From the IMG/VR virus record IMGVR_UViG_3300049255_000605, positions 1 to 32,576 of that record: a stretch of 32,576 bases of DNA; one strand, written 5' to 3'. This document shows positions 8,670-16,253 of this stretch, piece after piece. A program made the position numbers and the translations under genes. The number at the start of each line of letters is the position of its first letter. The first letter of the stretch is position 1. The notes below the pieces were generated by a model. That model saw only the letters and a program-made list of their open reading frames with translations, searched no databases and was not told the origin of the DNA. Source of the stretch: a virus.

Positions 8670-9641
8670 TCAGGTTACGAGCTCGGCGCCTACCTGCAGC
8701 GCGTTCACCGCCCCATATGTCCAGCTGCTGCCGGTATTGGGATCGGAGACGAAAATATCGCTATGCCCAGCGTAAGAGCCGCTGGTGTTGACCACGGCGC
8801 CGGTTGCCTGCGCCGACCCCGATTGAATGACGGATTTAATCTGGCGCTGGCCGGAATCATCCTGACGCGCCACCACAATGCTTTGTACCGCCATGATCAG
8901 CGGCGAATTTGCTACCGGCGATAACGTATAAAGATCGATATCGCCCGGCGTACCGCAATACACATAAGAAGAATCGTCCATATAAGGATTGCTCGCCAGT
9001 TGCCAGTTGAACGAAGCCGATCCGGTCGGCGTCCATTGCGTTGATGCCCCGGTGCCATTGGGGAATTGCGCCGGTACGCGGGTATTGCCGAGGAAATTGT
9101 TCAGCGATGCACCGCTGTTGTCGCAGATGTAAAAATCATCGACGACGACATTGTAATCGAAACTGAGTTGGTCAACGCCGGTTGAACCCCGGTAGGAGGT
9201 ATTGGCCGAAACCATCGACAGGACGACTGTTTCATTGACGCGCACCGTCACAGCACCACCGGTCGCTGTAATCACTCCGTACACTTCGATATATTGCCAC
9301 ACCGCGCCGGGAATGACGGCCATGGGCGCCGATGACACGGCGGCACCCGACACCGGCGTGCAGGTAATCGCGCCCGCCGAACTGAATGCAAGACTGAAAT
9401 TCGTGCCTTCGGTCGAGTCGTTGAAATCAATCGTAACGCCCGATGGATTGTTGAGCGCGAAACCACAATAGAACGTGCCCAGCCGTGCCGGTAGGTTGAT
9501 CTGCCCCAACTTAGCCGCACCGCCACCGGCGCGTCCTTGCCCCGGCAGTATGGTAGCATTGGTGAAGCCGAGGCTGGCTAACGCCGAGCTCGGCGCCAGC
9601 GGCGTGAGGTAATCGAAACCGGCGCATTTGATAAGAGCCAT
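8670..9641 (-). CDS. Tail jelly-roll/adhesin-like protein
   Basis: A protein of 323 residues with a LamG-like jelly roll from about residue 15 to 180 (including 'VVVDDFYICDNSG', parallel to 'SNFDDMYLFDST' in 2200-3687). Its C-terminal domain ('VVARQDDSGQRQIKSVIQSG' to 'VNALQVGAEL') resembles the C-termini of 806-1876 and 2200-3687. It lies between the tape measure and the distal-tail gene, an unusual place for a fibre-like protein, and directly precedes the repeat extension of the DUF2460 protein. A decoration or carbohydrate-binding role is inferred. Confidence 0.7.
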   Translation of the reverse strand: MALIKCAGFDYLTPLAPSSALASLGFTNATILPGQGRAGGGAAKLGQINLPARLGTFYCGFALNNPSGVTIDFNDSTEGTNFSLAFSSAGAITCTPVSGAAVSSAPMAVIPGAVWQYIEVYGVITATGGAVTVRVNETVVLSMVSANTSYRGSTGVDQLSFDYNVVVDDFYICDNSGASLNNFLGNTRVPAQFPNGTGASTQWTPTGSASFNWQLASNPYMDDSSYVYCGTPGDIDLYTLSPVANSPLIMAVQSIVVARQDDSGQRQIKSVIQSGSAQATGAVVNTSGSYAGHSDIFVSDPNTGSSWTYGAVNALQVGAELVT

Positions 9642-9664
9642 GCTTAAAACCGTTTGGTAAAATA

Positions 9665-12600
9665 TTAATGTTGGGTCTTGAGCGAACCATTACGCATTTG
9701 ATTGGTAAGCCAGCGGCGCATGGCCGATCCCTGCTGCGCAAGAACGCTGGAAAGATCGACATTGCTATGGGCGTTAACCGATGGCGAATAATGCAGATTC
9801 ACATCGCCCGATGAACGGGAATTGTAAGTATTGCCGCCCATGGAGCCGGGAGATTCATCCGATCCCGCCGCGCGCATATTTTCGGCAGCACCAGCGGGCA
9901 GCGCCATACTGCGGCTGCCAGCGCCCAGCATGGAATGGCCGGAGCGAATATCCGATGCATGCGCTGCGGGCACGATCATTTCGCCCTGGTGGATTTGCGC
10001 CACCATATCACGCGGCACGTTGCTGCTGCCGACATCGAAGGCAGGCAGAAAAGCCATCAAACTGCTGAATAATCCGCCACCACCGGATGAAGCGGATGCT
10101 GAAGACAGCGCCGTCGTGTTCGCCGCGATGGCGGCAGTGTTGGTACTGGTTTGAACGGTGTTGCCGACCACATTGGAGGTCTGCGAAGCAGTATTGCCTG
10201 TCGTTGCCGCCGTGCCAGCCGTGGTCGCCGTGGTATTGGCGGTCACAACCGCGCCGTGGCCGGTGAGCGCCGTCGTCAACGACGTCAACGCCGTGGTGTT
10301 GGCGGTCAGCGCGGTCGTTTGCGTCGCCTGTCCTGTAGCTCCGCCGCCGAGGCCAAGGGCGGAACCCACTCCCGGAAATGCGCCCTTTTGCCCGAATACC
10401 GGCGCAGACAGGCTCGCTAATTCCTTGGATAATCCTGCGAACGCCTGTTTGATGCCGGATTGAATGAAACTCAGCACCATCGATTGGGCGAGCTTTTGCA
10501 TCCCCGCCTGCAGGGTCTGCGTTCCCTGCAGCATGCCCTCAATCGAAGAACTGAAGGCATGCTCAATCGGCGCAAAAGCATTTTCCCATGCCTGCGTAAC
10601 CTGCTGCGCCGCTTGCTTATTGAGATTCGTGGCATCGATGGCGTATTGCTCGGTGGCTGCTGCCAGCTTTGCCTGCGCTTCGGCGATCTGCACCGGCGTG
10701 CTGTTGCCGTCATTGATGACATCGTTAAATTCGGCTTGCTTTGCAGTGAATTCCGCCTTTAAGGCATCCATGCGCCGGTCAAGTTCGGCTTTAGCGCCGC
10801 TGCCATCGACATCGCCGAACAGCGAGTCGATAATGCCTTCGCCGCCTTTGCCTTTTGGCGCGGGCGTTCCGGCAAGATCAATTTTTAAGATTTCCGCCTG
10901 GCTTTGCAGCGCGATTTCGCGGATTTTGCGTTCATCCTGAATCTGCGCTTGCAGCAGGCGCGTCTTTTCGTCAAGCGCGGTCTTGTAATTCTTAATGTCA
11001 TCGCCGTAAAGCGACTGGCCTTTTTCTACCCATTGCTCGGCCAGCGCGATCTGCTGCGCGACATTAGTTTTCGACGCCTCGATCTTGAGGCGCATGTTTT
11101 CAGAAAAATTCTGCCACTCGTCGGAAAGCGCCTTAGTATTGATTTCGTGCTGGTCGGCTGCGATTTGCTTGCGGATTTGGATTTCCGCCTTCGATCCGGC
11201 CTGCACCTGGTCGAGATGCTCCTGCCAGAATTGCAGCTCATATTGCTTTTCCTGATCACCGACTAGCTTGCGCTGCACAAGCTCTTGCTCAAGCTGGTCG
11301 CGCAAACCTTGGATCTGGCCAGAACCGACGCGATTATTGAGTTCGCGCTGCTGGCGTTGAAGCAGAGCGATATTGTCCTGAATGATCGAGGCTTCACCGC
11401 CCGTGGCGGTTTTCAGCGCTTCTTCATCGCGCGCCAGTTCCTGCTTGATGCGCCCGCGCTCGGCATCATCGGCGTTAAGTTTTAGATTCTCGTCCTGAAT
11501 TTCACGCAGGATACGCAGTTGGTCATTGGCGGCGCTGGTGTCGGATGTTGGCGTACCGGCTGAAGGAATATTGGCGACTTTGGCACCAGCAATAGAAGCA
11601 CTGCTGGCGCTAAATTCTTGAACTCCCTGCTTTGCTCCATGCAGCAGGCTAATTAATTTGGCTAGGCCAAGCTCTACCACCGCGAGGCCGGTGGTGAAAT
11701 TCTTAAGCCAGGTGCTTTCGCCGATAGCGCGGGTCAATCCTTGCCAGGAATCTTTAAGTTCGTTCGTGCCGATCTGCAGCGGCGTCAGACCGTCACCCAC
11801 CAGCGGCCCGAACTTCGCCTGCAGGGCGCTGATAGCGACGCCCATCGCCTGCGCTTTCTGTCCGCTGGCTTCAAAATCATGGATCGCCTGCGCCTGCGCG
11901 GTCGAAAGAAAGGGAAACTGCTGGTCGAGCTTTGAAATGCTGTCATAGCCGCCATTGAGCGCCGACACCAGTTCCTGGGCGGCTTTCGGCACGTCGCTTC
12001 CGGTGACCCGCGCATAACCCGCGGCGGCCTGCCCAAGCGCCATGTAGGAACTGGTGCCGATATCGCGCTGCCGCGCAAACATCTCCACCATTTCGGTGGC
12101 GGTCTCGGTGTTCACGCCGTGCAGCTGGCGAAGATTGTCGATATAGGAGGCGATCTGGTCTTTGCTGACACCGAAGCCGGCGCCGGTCGCATCCATCGCC
12201 GCTTTGATTTCGCCGAAGGATTCTGCCATCCGCTCGCCAACGGCCACTGCTTTAATGAAAGCACCGGCTACGACTACTACGGCGGCAGCGACCAGCGTCG
12301 TCGGCGTGATCAGCGTACCCAGAGCGCCAGCTAGACCTCCGGTGCGTTCGGACAGCACCACTATCGAACCGACCATGCGCTTGTAATTGCCCATCAGCCC
12401 TTCATGGGCGAGGATCAGTTTTTCGCGGATGATTTGGGATTGATGCTCGTAGCCGTTGGATAGTTCGTCCAGTGGCGGCTTCGCGGATTGAATCTGGCCA
12501 CGGAGGCTTGAAACGCTGGATTGCGCTGAAACGGCGGCTGCGGCCGCTTGCTGCAATCCCGCTTTCAAACTGTCGGATGCCGAAGATCCGGCTTCGCGCA

Positions 12601-12721
12601 TCTGCGCCGCCATATTACGCAATTCCGCCGTGGTCGACGATAAATTGGCTTTGGCGACGGCGAGTTGAGCCGTGAGGCTCGTAACGTCCGCACTTATACT
12701 TACGGCAATATTAGAGGACAT
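9665..12721 (-). CDS. Tail tape measure protein
   Basis: A protein of 1018 residues, the longest in the window and located right after the frameshifted tail chaperone, as expected. Residues 1-120 and about 400-620 are rich in Ala, Gln, Glu and Lys with coiled-coil character. A hydrophobic stretch (LVAAAVVVVAGAFIKAVAV) near residue 140 could insert in the inner membrane during DNA entry. Residues about 790-880 are a Thr/Ala/Asn-rich low-complexity repeat region (TANTTALT units). In siphophages about 0.15 nm of tail corresponds to one residue, so a tail near 150 nm is inferred. The start codon at 12721 is 3 bases from the stop of the upstream frameshift product. Confidence 0.93.
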   Translation of the reverse strand: MSSNIAVSISADVTSLTAQLAVAKANLSSTTAELRNMAAQMREAGSSASDSLKAGLQQAAAAAVSAQSSVSSLRGQIQSAKPPLDELSNGYEHQSQIIREKLILAHEGLMGNYKRMVGSIVVLSERTGGLAGALGTLITPTTLVAAAVVVVAGAFIKAVAVGERMAESFGEIKAAMDATGAGFGVSKDQIASYIDNLRQLHGVNTETATEMVEMFARQRDIGTSSYMALGQAAAGYARVTGSDVPKAAQELVSALNGGYDSISKLDQQFPFLSTAQAQAIHDFEASGQKAQAMGVAISALQAKFGPLVGDGLTPLQIGTNELKDSWQGLTRAIGESTWLKNFTTGLAVVELGLAKLISLLHGAKQGVQEFSASSASIAGAKVANIPSAGTPTSDTSAANDQLRILREIQDENLKLNADDAERGRIKQELARDEEALKTATGGEASIIQDNIALLQRQQRELNNRVGSGQIQGLRDQLEQELVQRKLVGDQEKQYELQFWQEHLDQVQAGSKAEIQIRKQIAADQHEINTKALSDEWQNFSENMRLKIEASKTNVAQQIALAEQWVEKGQSLYGDDIKNYKTALDEKTRLLQAQIQDERKIREIALQSQAEILKIDLAGTPAPKGKGGEGIIDSLFGDVDGSGAKAELDRRMDALKAEFTAKQAEFNDVINDGNSTPVQIAEAQAKLAAATEQYAIDATNLNKQAAQQVTQAWENAFAPIEHAFSSSIEGMLQGTQTLQAGMQKLAQSMVLSFIQSGIKQAFAGLSKELASLSAPVFGQKGAFPGVGSALGLGGGATGQATQTTALTANTTALTSLTTALTGHGAVVTANTTATTAGTAATTGNTASQTSNVVGNTVQTSTNTAAIAANTTALSSASASSGGGGLFSSLMAFLPAFDVGSSNVPRDMVAQIHQGEMIVPAAHASDIRSGHSMLGAGSRSMALPAGAAENMRAAGSDESPGSMGGNTYNSRSSGDVNLHYSPSVNAHSNVDLSSVLAQQGSAMRRWLTNQMRNGSLKTQH

Positions 12722-12724
12722 GGT

Positions 12725-13215
12725 TCAAGCCTTGTAGCCGACGAACCACTTCAGCAGCATGTGCGCGGGCGGGTTTCGGCGCCAGTATGCGAGGAGATCA
12801 AGATAAGCAGGAAAAGGCAGTGCATCGATTTCGGCATGCGTATAGCCGCACGCCGTCATCAGACTGCCGTAGATTTCGACCCAGTCGAGGTTGTCGAGGC
12901 TGCCGGTTGAACCGGCAGGGCTTCCCCCGGTTCGACAGCCCGCGTCTCAACGCCCATCAGTATCGCCACTTTTTCCACGGCTATTTTCAGTTCCGGAAAA
13001 GTAACGCCGAGAATGGCATCAACATCCGCAGGCGTAATTTTAGGATCGGCATTGTGCATGGTCAGATAAAGAAGCGTGGTCTGCGCGGCCACGCCTTCCG
13101 GCGTATCAATGCCAATGCGCGTGAAAGCCGGGCCTGCCTGCTTCATTTGGCCCAAGGTCAGCGGCGCAATCGGAAATTCCCGTCCGCCTAAAATGATGGT
13201 GTTGTCTTTGCTCAT
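12725..13215 (-). CDS. Tail assembly chaperone GT fusion by -1 frameshift
   Basis: The G part is the ORF 12859-13215. If ribosomes slip -1 on the G5 run (minus strand CCGGGGGAAG, plus-strand C run 12924-12928), translation continues in an open frame to a TGA at 12725-12727. The extension begins with a flexible linker (GGSPAGSTGS). It then gives a compact domain with 'GYTHAEIDALPF' and 'LLAYWRRNPPAHMLL', typical of T-part tail chaperones. G and GT products made by -1 slippage are a conserved feature of long-tailed phages. The heptamer is not a perfect double-slip site: the P-site GGG re-pairs perfectly, the A-site GAA does not. Confidence 0.82.
12859..13215 (-). CDS. Tail assembly chaperone (G part)
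   Basis: A protein of 118 residues starting at MSKDNTIILGG with AGGAGAAC upstream. An in-frame ATG 16 codons earlier lacks such support and would run into the methyltransferase stop. The sequence 'FPIAPLTLGQMKQAGPAF' and the following helical segment fit the gpG-type tail assembly chaperones, which keep the tape measure soluble and recruit major tail protein. It is followed by a proline- and serine-rich linker that ends in the zero frame at 12859. Its neighbours are a methyltransferase gene upstream and the tape measure downstream. Confidence 0.85.
   Translation of the reverse strand: MSKDNTIILGGREFPIAPLTLGQMKQAGPAFTRIGIDTPEGVAAQTTLLYLTMHNADPKITPADVDAILGVTFPELKIAVEKVAILMGVETRAVEPGEALPVQPAASTTSTGSKSTAV
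12924..12928 (-). promoter_or_regulatory. Programmed -1 frameshift site of tail chaperone
   Basis: A run of five G on the minus strand lies in the zero-frame codons CCG GGG GAA, near the end of the G ORF. Slipping back one base opens a frame of about 66 codons ending at 12725, adjoining the tape measure start. The position and the downstream domain agree with the known G/GT arrangement. Confidence 0.7.
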
Positions 13216-13259
13216 AAATGTTCTCCTGGTTGGTTTAAAAATGGTTCGCGGATACCTGT

Positions 13260-14276
13260 TCATGCCCGCTGCGCATGTTCCGTCTCCTGCGGCGAGGCTG
13301 TGCGTATGTCGGTGAACATGCCGCCTTCCTCCTTGATTCTCTTTGCCGCGATATCGATATATTCGGGGTTGATCTCGATACCGGTGCAGTTTCTCTGCAG
13401 CCGGTCAGCGACCAGGCCGGTGGTGCCAGCGCCGAAGAACGGATCGAGTACCGTGCCGCCCTGCGGACAACCCGCCAGCACGCATGGCTCGATCAGTTTC
13501 GGCGGATAGGCCGCGAAATGCGCGCCGGTAAACGGCTGAAACGGCACTTCCCACACCGTGCGCTTGTTGCGCTTCTCCACCACGGCGCGGAATGCCTCCC
13601 TGCCGGGCAGCGCCTGCGTCTTACCGGCAAATTCGCCGCGCCTTTTGCTTGGCCGCGTCACACGCAGCTTGGAATCGTAATCGAAAACCCTATCCCGCAC
13701 GATGCCGGGGAGCCTGCCATCCGCTTCCAACGCGTCTTCCTTGATGATCAGGTGATCGTAGTGATATTTCGGCTCCTTACTGAGCAGGAAGATGCGCTCG
13801 TGCGCCGTGGTCGGTCTGTCTTCGACGCTCTCCGGCATGGCGTTCGGCTTATGCCAGATGATTTCGCTGCGCAGGTACCAGCCATCGGCGCGCAGCGCGA
13901 AGGCCACCATCCACGGAATGCCCACCAGGTCTTTCGGCTTCAATCCCGCAGGAACAAGTCCCTTGTTGGAATATGCCGGTTGCCAGTTCTTGCTGCGCTT
14001 CTCCTCCGATTGGCCGCCTTTGCCGCTTCCGGCGTAAGAGTCGCCGAGATTGAGCCATAGTGTGCCATCGTCGCGCAGCACACGGCGAACGGCGCGAAAT
14101 ACCGACACCATAGTTTCGACGTAGGCTTCCGGCGTTTCCTCGCGCCCGATCTGGCCGTCCATGCCGTAATCGCGCAAGCCCCAGTAAGGCGGGCTGGTGA
14201 CGCAGCAATGCGCCGAGCCTTCCGGCAGGGCGCGCAGCACCTCCAGGCAATCGCCCTGCAGAATGGTGATGGTCAT
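13260..14276 (-). CDS. DNA methyltransferase, N4-cytosine/N6-adenine, beta class
   Basis: A protein of 338 residues starting MTITILQGDCLEVL. The catalytic motif IV is TSPPYW (residues 27-32) and the S-adenosylmethionine-binding motif I, DPFFGAGTTG (about 278-287), comes after it; this order defines the beta class. A target-recognition region lies between them. SPPY can serve either N4-cytosine or N6-adenine methylation, so the base is uncertain. No cognate endonuclease is next to it, so it is likely an orphan methylase that protects phage DNA or marks it. It lies directly upstream of the tail chaperone, inside the late operon. The Shine-Dalgarno is weak (CAGGCAATCC). Confidence 0.88.
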   Translation of the reverse strand: MTITILQGDCLEVLRALPEGSAHCCVTSPPYWGLRDYGMDGQIGREETPEAYVETMVSVFRAVRRVLRDDGTLWLNLGDSYAGSGKGGQSEEKRSKNWQPAYSNKGLVPAGLKPKDLVGIPWMVAFALRADGWYLRSEIIWHKPNAMPESVEDRPTTAHERIFLLSKEPKYHYDHLIIKEDALEADGRLPGIVRDRVFDYDSKLRVTRPSKRRGEFAGKTQALPGREAFRAVVEKRNKRTVWEVPFQPFTGAHFAAYPPKLIEPCVLAGCPQGGTVLDPFFGAGTTGLVADRLQRNCTGIEINPEYIDIAAKRIKEEGGMFTDIRTASPQETEHAQRA

Positions 14277-14286
14277 GGATTGCCTG

Positions 14287-14389
14287 TTATTTGGTGATGC
14301 GTTTGCCGTCCATGCCGCGCTTCGGCGCGGCGTTCGGTGAAGTTGAACAGCCTGGCAAGCATGGCGACGGGAACGCTCGGATTGGCCAT
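14287..14389 (-). pseudogene. Remnant of a small HTH (Nu1/small terminase-like) gene
   Basis: From an ATG at 14387-14389 the minus strand reads MANPSVPVAMLARLFNFTERR, which resembles the helix-turn-helix start of Nu1-type small terminase or related phage DNA-binding proteins. The frame then becomes implausible and ends at a TGA overlapping the methyltransferase ATG. A neighbouring frame gives a natural-looking C-terminus, GMDGKRITK, with its stop at 14287-14289. The simplest reading is an internally deleted and frameshifted small gene. The assignment rests on about 20 residues and is tentative. Confidence 0.35.
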
Positions 14390-14394
14390 AATTT

Positions 14395-14495
14395 GGACAC
14401 ACTGCTAGTCAAGTTGATAATCGCCTTAATATGTTGATATATAATGCGAATTAGTCACTTTTTCAGTTGATAAACGCTGTGTTCGGAGCATTATG
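14395..14495 (+). promoter_or_regulatory. Early promoter/leader module, copy A
   Basis: This segment shares blocks with 17203-17303 over the same 101-base length: GGACACACTGC, then CTTAATAT.TTGATATATAATG with a -10-like TATAAT (14440-14445), TTCAGTTG, and GGAGCATTATG at the end. A TTGATA at 14414-14419 could be a -35 box if TATATA at 14438-14443 is used (spacer 18). Two of these blocks recur at 20652-20671 and 20707 with the same 36-base offset. The module heads the plus-strand gene cluster that starts at 14542. Confidence 0.7.
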
Positions 14496-14541
14496 TAGAT
14501 GTCCGCAGGGATAGGATCAAACAACCGAAAGGAGCCAGGCC

Positions 14542-14760
14542 ATGAAACACCAAGCGCAAGTGACCAAGGAATATAACGATAATGTCGCCAGCATCAGGAA
14601 AATGCTGAAGCGGTTGAACGAAACACCCTACGAAAAACATTTCCTCGTCGACCATGCGCAGCCGGATTGGGCTGACCTCGGCGACATCCGCCGCATCGAA
14701 ATCAAGGTGAAAGAATTGTCCGACCTAGTGTTTCAGGAAGGCGAATACGCAAACGATTAA
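14542..14760 (+). CDS. Small hypothetical early protein
   Basis: A charged protein of 72 residues with strong AAAGGAGCC upstream of its ATG; it is the first gene after promoter module A. The segment 'IRKMLKRLNETPYEKHFLVDHAQPDWADL' to 'LVFQEGEYA' aligns with the product of 15021-15254 (LEAMLERLN and NEGKYA at equivalent places), so the two are paralogues. No known domain or membrane segment is evident. Small duplicated early genes of this kind often inhibit host functions, but nothing in the sequence shows that here. Confidence 0.75.
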   Translation: MKHQAQVTKEYNDNVASIRKMLKRLNETPYEKHFLVDHAQPDWADLGDIRRIEIKVKELSDLVFQEGEYAND

Positions 14761-14779
14761 CCCAACAAAGGAGCATTTT

Positions 14780-15010
14780 ATGAGCAAAGGATTTCACAAC
14801 GATACGCGCAAACAGGTGGTCGCCACCAACATCGCCTGCATCAAGAGCTTGCTGGAAAACGCCCTGCAAGCGGTTACGGAAGCCAACGAAGCGGCAAGCA
14901 CCAAAGACCAGAACATGGCTATCGGCCACTTAGCTGGCATCGAAGGCATGCTGGTCAATGCCAAGGCGGTCTACGACGCCACAATGTTCATGCATCGCAT
15001 GGTGCGGTAA
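14780..15010 (+). CDS. Small hypothetical early protein
   Basis: A protein of 76 residues that looks wholly alpha-helical (ALQAVTEANEAAS... and a C-terminal helix ending MHRMVR). It has a good Shine-Dalgarno, AAAGGAGCATTTT before ATG, whose GGAGCATT resembles the conserved box in the promoter modules. It is the second gene of the unit and lies 10 bases before the next gene. I do not recognise the family. Confidence 0.7.
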   Translation: MSKGFHNDTRKQVVATNIACIKSLLENALQAVTEANEAASTKDQNMAIGHLAGIEGMLVNAKAVYDATMFMHRMVR

Positions 15011-15020
15011 GGAGGCAATC

Positions 15021-15254
15021 ATGAACAGCCAGCAACTAGCCACCAGCATTTACGCTGCCCATGTGTTTGGCCTTGAGGCGATGCTGGAGCGGCTAAACGC
15101 CCCCGCCGAAAGCGATTTTTTTATCAACCCGGCGAAGGCGAACTGGTCGCACGTAAACACGATTGAAAGCCTGACGATAACGGTCAAGGACATCTGCGAC
15201 ATGACTTTTAACGAAGGCAAATACGCCACCTACCAACCACGGAGGATTTTATGA
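15021..15254 (+). CDS. Small hypothetical early protein, paralogue of 14542-14760
   Basis: A protein of 77 residues from the ATG at 15021, chosen because AAGGAGG lies directly upstream. Its body aligns with that of the 14542-14760 product (LEAMLERLN, then NWSHVNTIESLTITVKDI, then FNEGKYA). Its stop overlaps the start of the next gene (ATGA at 15251-15254). The function is unknown; the pair suggests a local gene duplication followed by divergence. Confidence 0.72.
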   Translation: MNSQQLATSIYAAHVFGLEAMLERLNAPAESDFFINPAKANWSHVNTIESLTITVKDICDMTFNEGKYATYQPRRIL

Positions 15255-15451
15255 AGCCCATAGATAATGAAAAAATCGAAGCGACCCTGCGGCAGATTGC
15301 GCTGGAGAAACTGTGCATCAAAACTTTGGAAACGCGCCACAGCGATAGCCTTGATTTTCACGAGGTATCGGTCTGGTGCCTCCATGATGCCCTTGAAGCC
15401 GCCTTTCACGATGGAATGGCCTACGCAAAACGGCAAGCGAAAGGAAAATAA
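15251..15451 (+). CDS. DUF6900-like small protein
   Basis: A protein of 66 residues with the compact motif 'LETRHSDSLDFHEVSVWCL' preceded by an amphipathic helix. This is the pattern I associate with the DUF6900 family of small phage and plasmid proteins; the function of that family is not established. The Shine-Dalgarno is GGAGG in the end of the previous gene, with a start-stop overlap, so expression is probably coupled. Confidence 0.75.
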   Translation: MKPIDNEKIEATLRQIALEKLCIKTLETRHSDSLDFHEVSVWCLHDALEAAFHDGMAYAKRQAKGK

Positions 15452-15453
15452 CC

Positions 15454-15678
15454 ATGACCGAGCAACAGCGATTTGAACAATTTGTGCGGGAGCTAACCGC
15501 GATTTCAAAAAAGCACGGCGTCGGCATCGTGAGCACCGGCGGCGTGTTTATCCTCGAAGACAGCAATGCCATGCAGGACATCACCTATTCCTGCGATGCC
15601 ATCAGCGGGGATTTACTATTCACACTCAGCCCAGCAACCCAGCCCATAGAAAGGAATGATTATGAGCAACAGCAATGA
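15454..15678 (+). CDS. Small hypothetical early protein, paralogue of 17338-17571
   Basis: A protein of 74 residues with core 'FEQFVRELTAISKKHGVGIVSTGGVFI', closely matched by 'FAAFVKELTELSKKHGIVIKSTGGIYI' in the gene at 17338-17571. The C-terminal part (ISGDLLFTLSP) corresponds to the partner's CDLYYNLTE. An alpha-then-beta-hairpin fold is likely. Its last 17 bases overlap the next gene in another frame. The function is unknown. Confidence 0.75.
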   Translation: MTEQQRFEQFVRELTAISKKHGVGIVSTGGVFILEDSNAMQDITYSCDAISGDLLFTLSPATQPIERNDYEQQQ

Positions 15679-16009
15679 CGCACCTGTTTTAGTGCGCTTC
15701 GCCCGCAAGCCGACCGGCATTGATGATATCAAGGCGGCGGCAGGCAATCCCGATTACGAAGCCGACGATGTTGCAATCATCGAAACCCGGCAGTTGAGTC
15801 CGTGGGAATACGATGACTTCGTCACCAACTTTTTTGCTGACCGCGATTGGCTGGCGGGCAAAGGCGGCTTCAAGGATAAAATCCGCCAAGCGGTCGAAAT
15901 TACCGCGCCCCTGCGCCACACGCTTTACGTTGACCCCTCCGGCCATGCTTATGCCCGCTATGTCGGCATACGCATCGACTCCGCAACCGGCGAAAGGATT
16001 CAAGCATGA
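15662..16009 (+). CDS. Hypothetical phage protein
   Basis: A protein of 115 residues from ATG 15662; the ATG at 15656 sits too close to the AAAGGA box. It is an acidic alpha/beta protein with motifs 'QLSPWEYDDFVTNFFADRDWLAGKGG' and 'TLYVDPSGHAYARYVGI', a pattern I have seen in phage and plasmid proteins of unknown function. Its stop overlaps the ATG of the next gene (ATGA at 16006-16009). Confidence 0.75.
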   Translation: MSNSNDAPVLVRFARKPTGIDDIKAAAGNPDYEADDVAIIETRQLSPWEYDDFVTNFFADRDWLAGKGGFKDKIRQAVEITAPLRHTLYVDPSGHAYARYVGIRIDSATGERIQA

Positions 16010-16251
16010 ACATTTACGACCAGCTTTACGCCGTGCTGCACGACCCGCAAGGCTCCCGCACATGGCAGGCGTTCTTCCGCGACGGGCGCTGCCTCGTCAT
16101 CGCGCCGGATTTTTCCCGACACACCGTGCATCAATCCTCGGTCGTCGATGAGGATCGTCCTTATCTCGTCAGCTTGTCCGGCGTTCCCGACGAGGTGCTG
16201 GCCATCTGCAAGCGCGTTCTCGACGAACCCGGCAAAGCGTCAGGAGCATAG
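16006..16251 (+). CDS. Hypothetical phage protein
   Basis: A protein of 81 residues starting MNIYDQLYAVLHDPQGSRTW, with an all-mixed fold and no membrane segment. It is translationally coupled to the preceding gene and ends 2 bases before the next one, so all three are co-expressed. I do not recognise the family. Confidence 0.7.
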   Translation: MNIYDQLYAVLHDPQGSRTWQAFFRDGRCLVIAPDFSRHTVHQSSVVDEDRPYLVSLSGVPDEVLAICKRVLDEPGKASGA

Positions 16252-16253
16252 CC

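Noticed and set aside
14277-14402. N-terminal extension of the N4/N6 methyltransferase to 14402
   Set aside because: The extra 42 residues do not resemble any methylase and the family motif order begins at MTITILQGDCLEVL.
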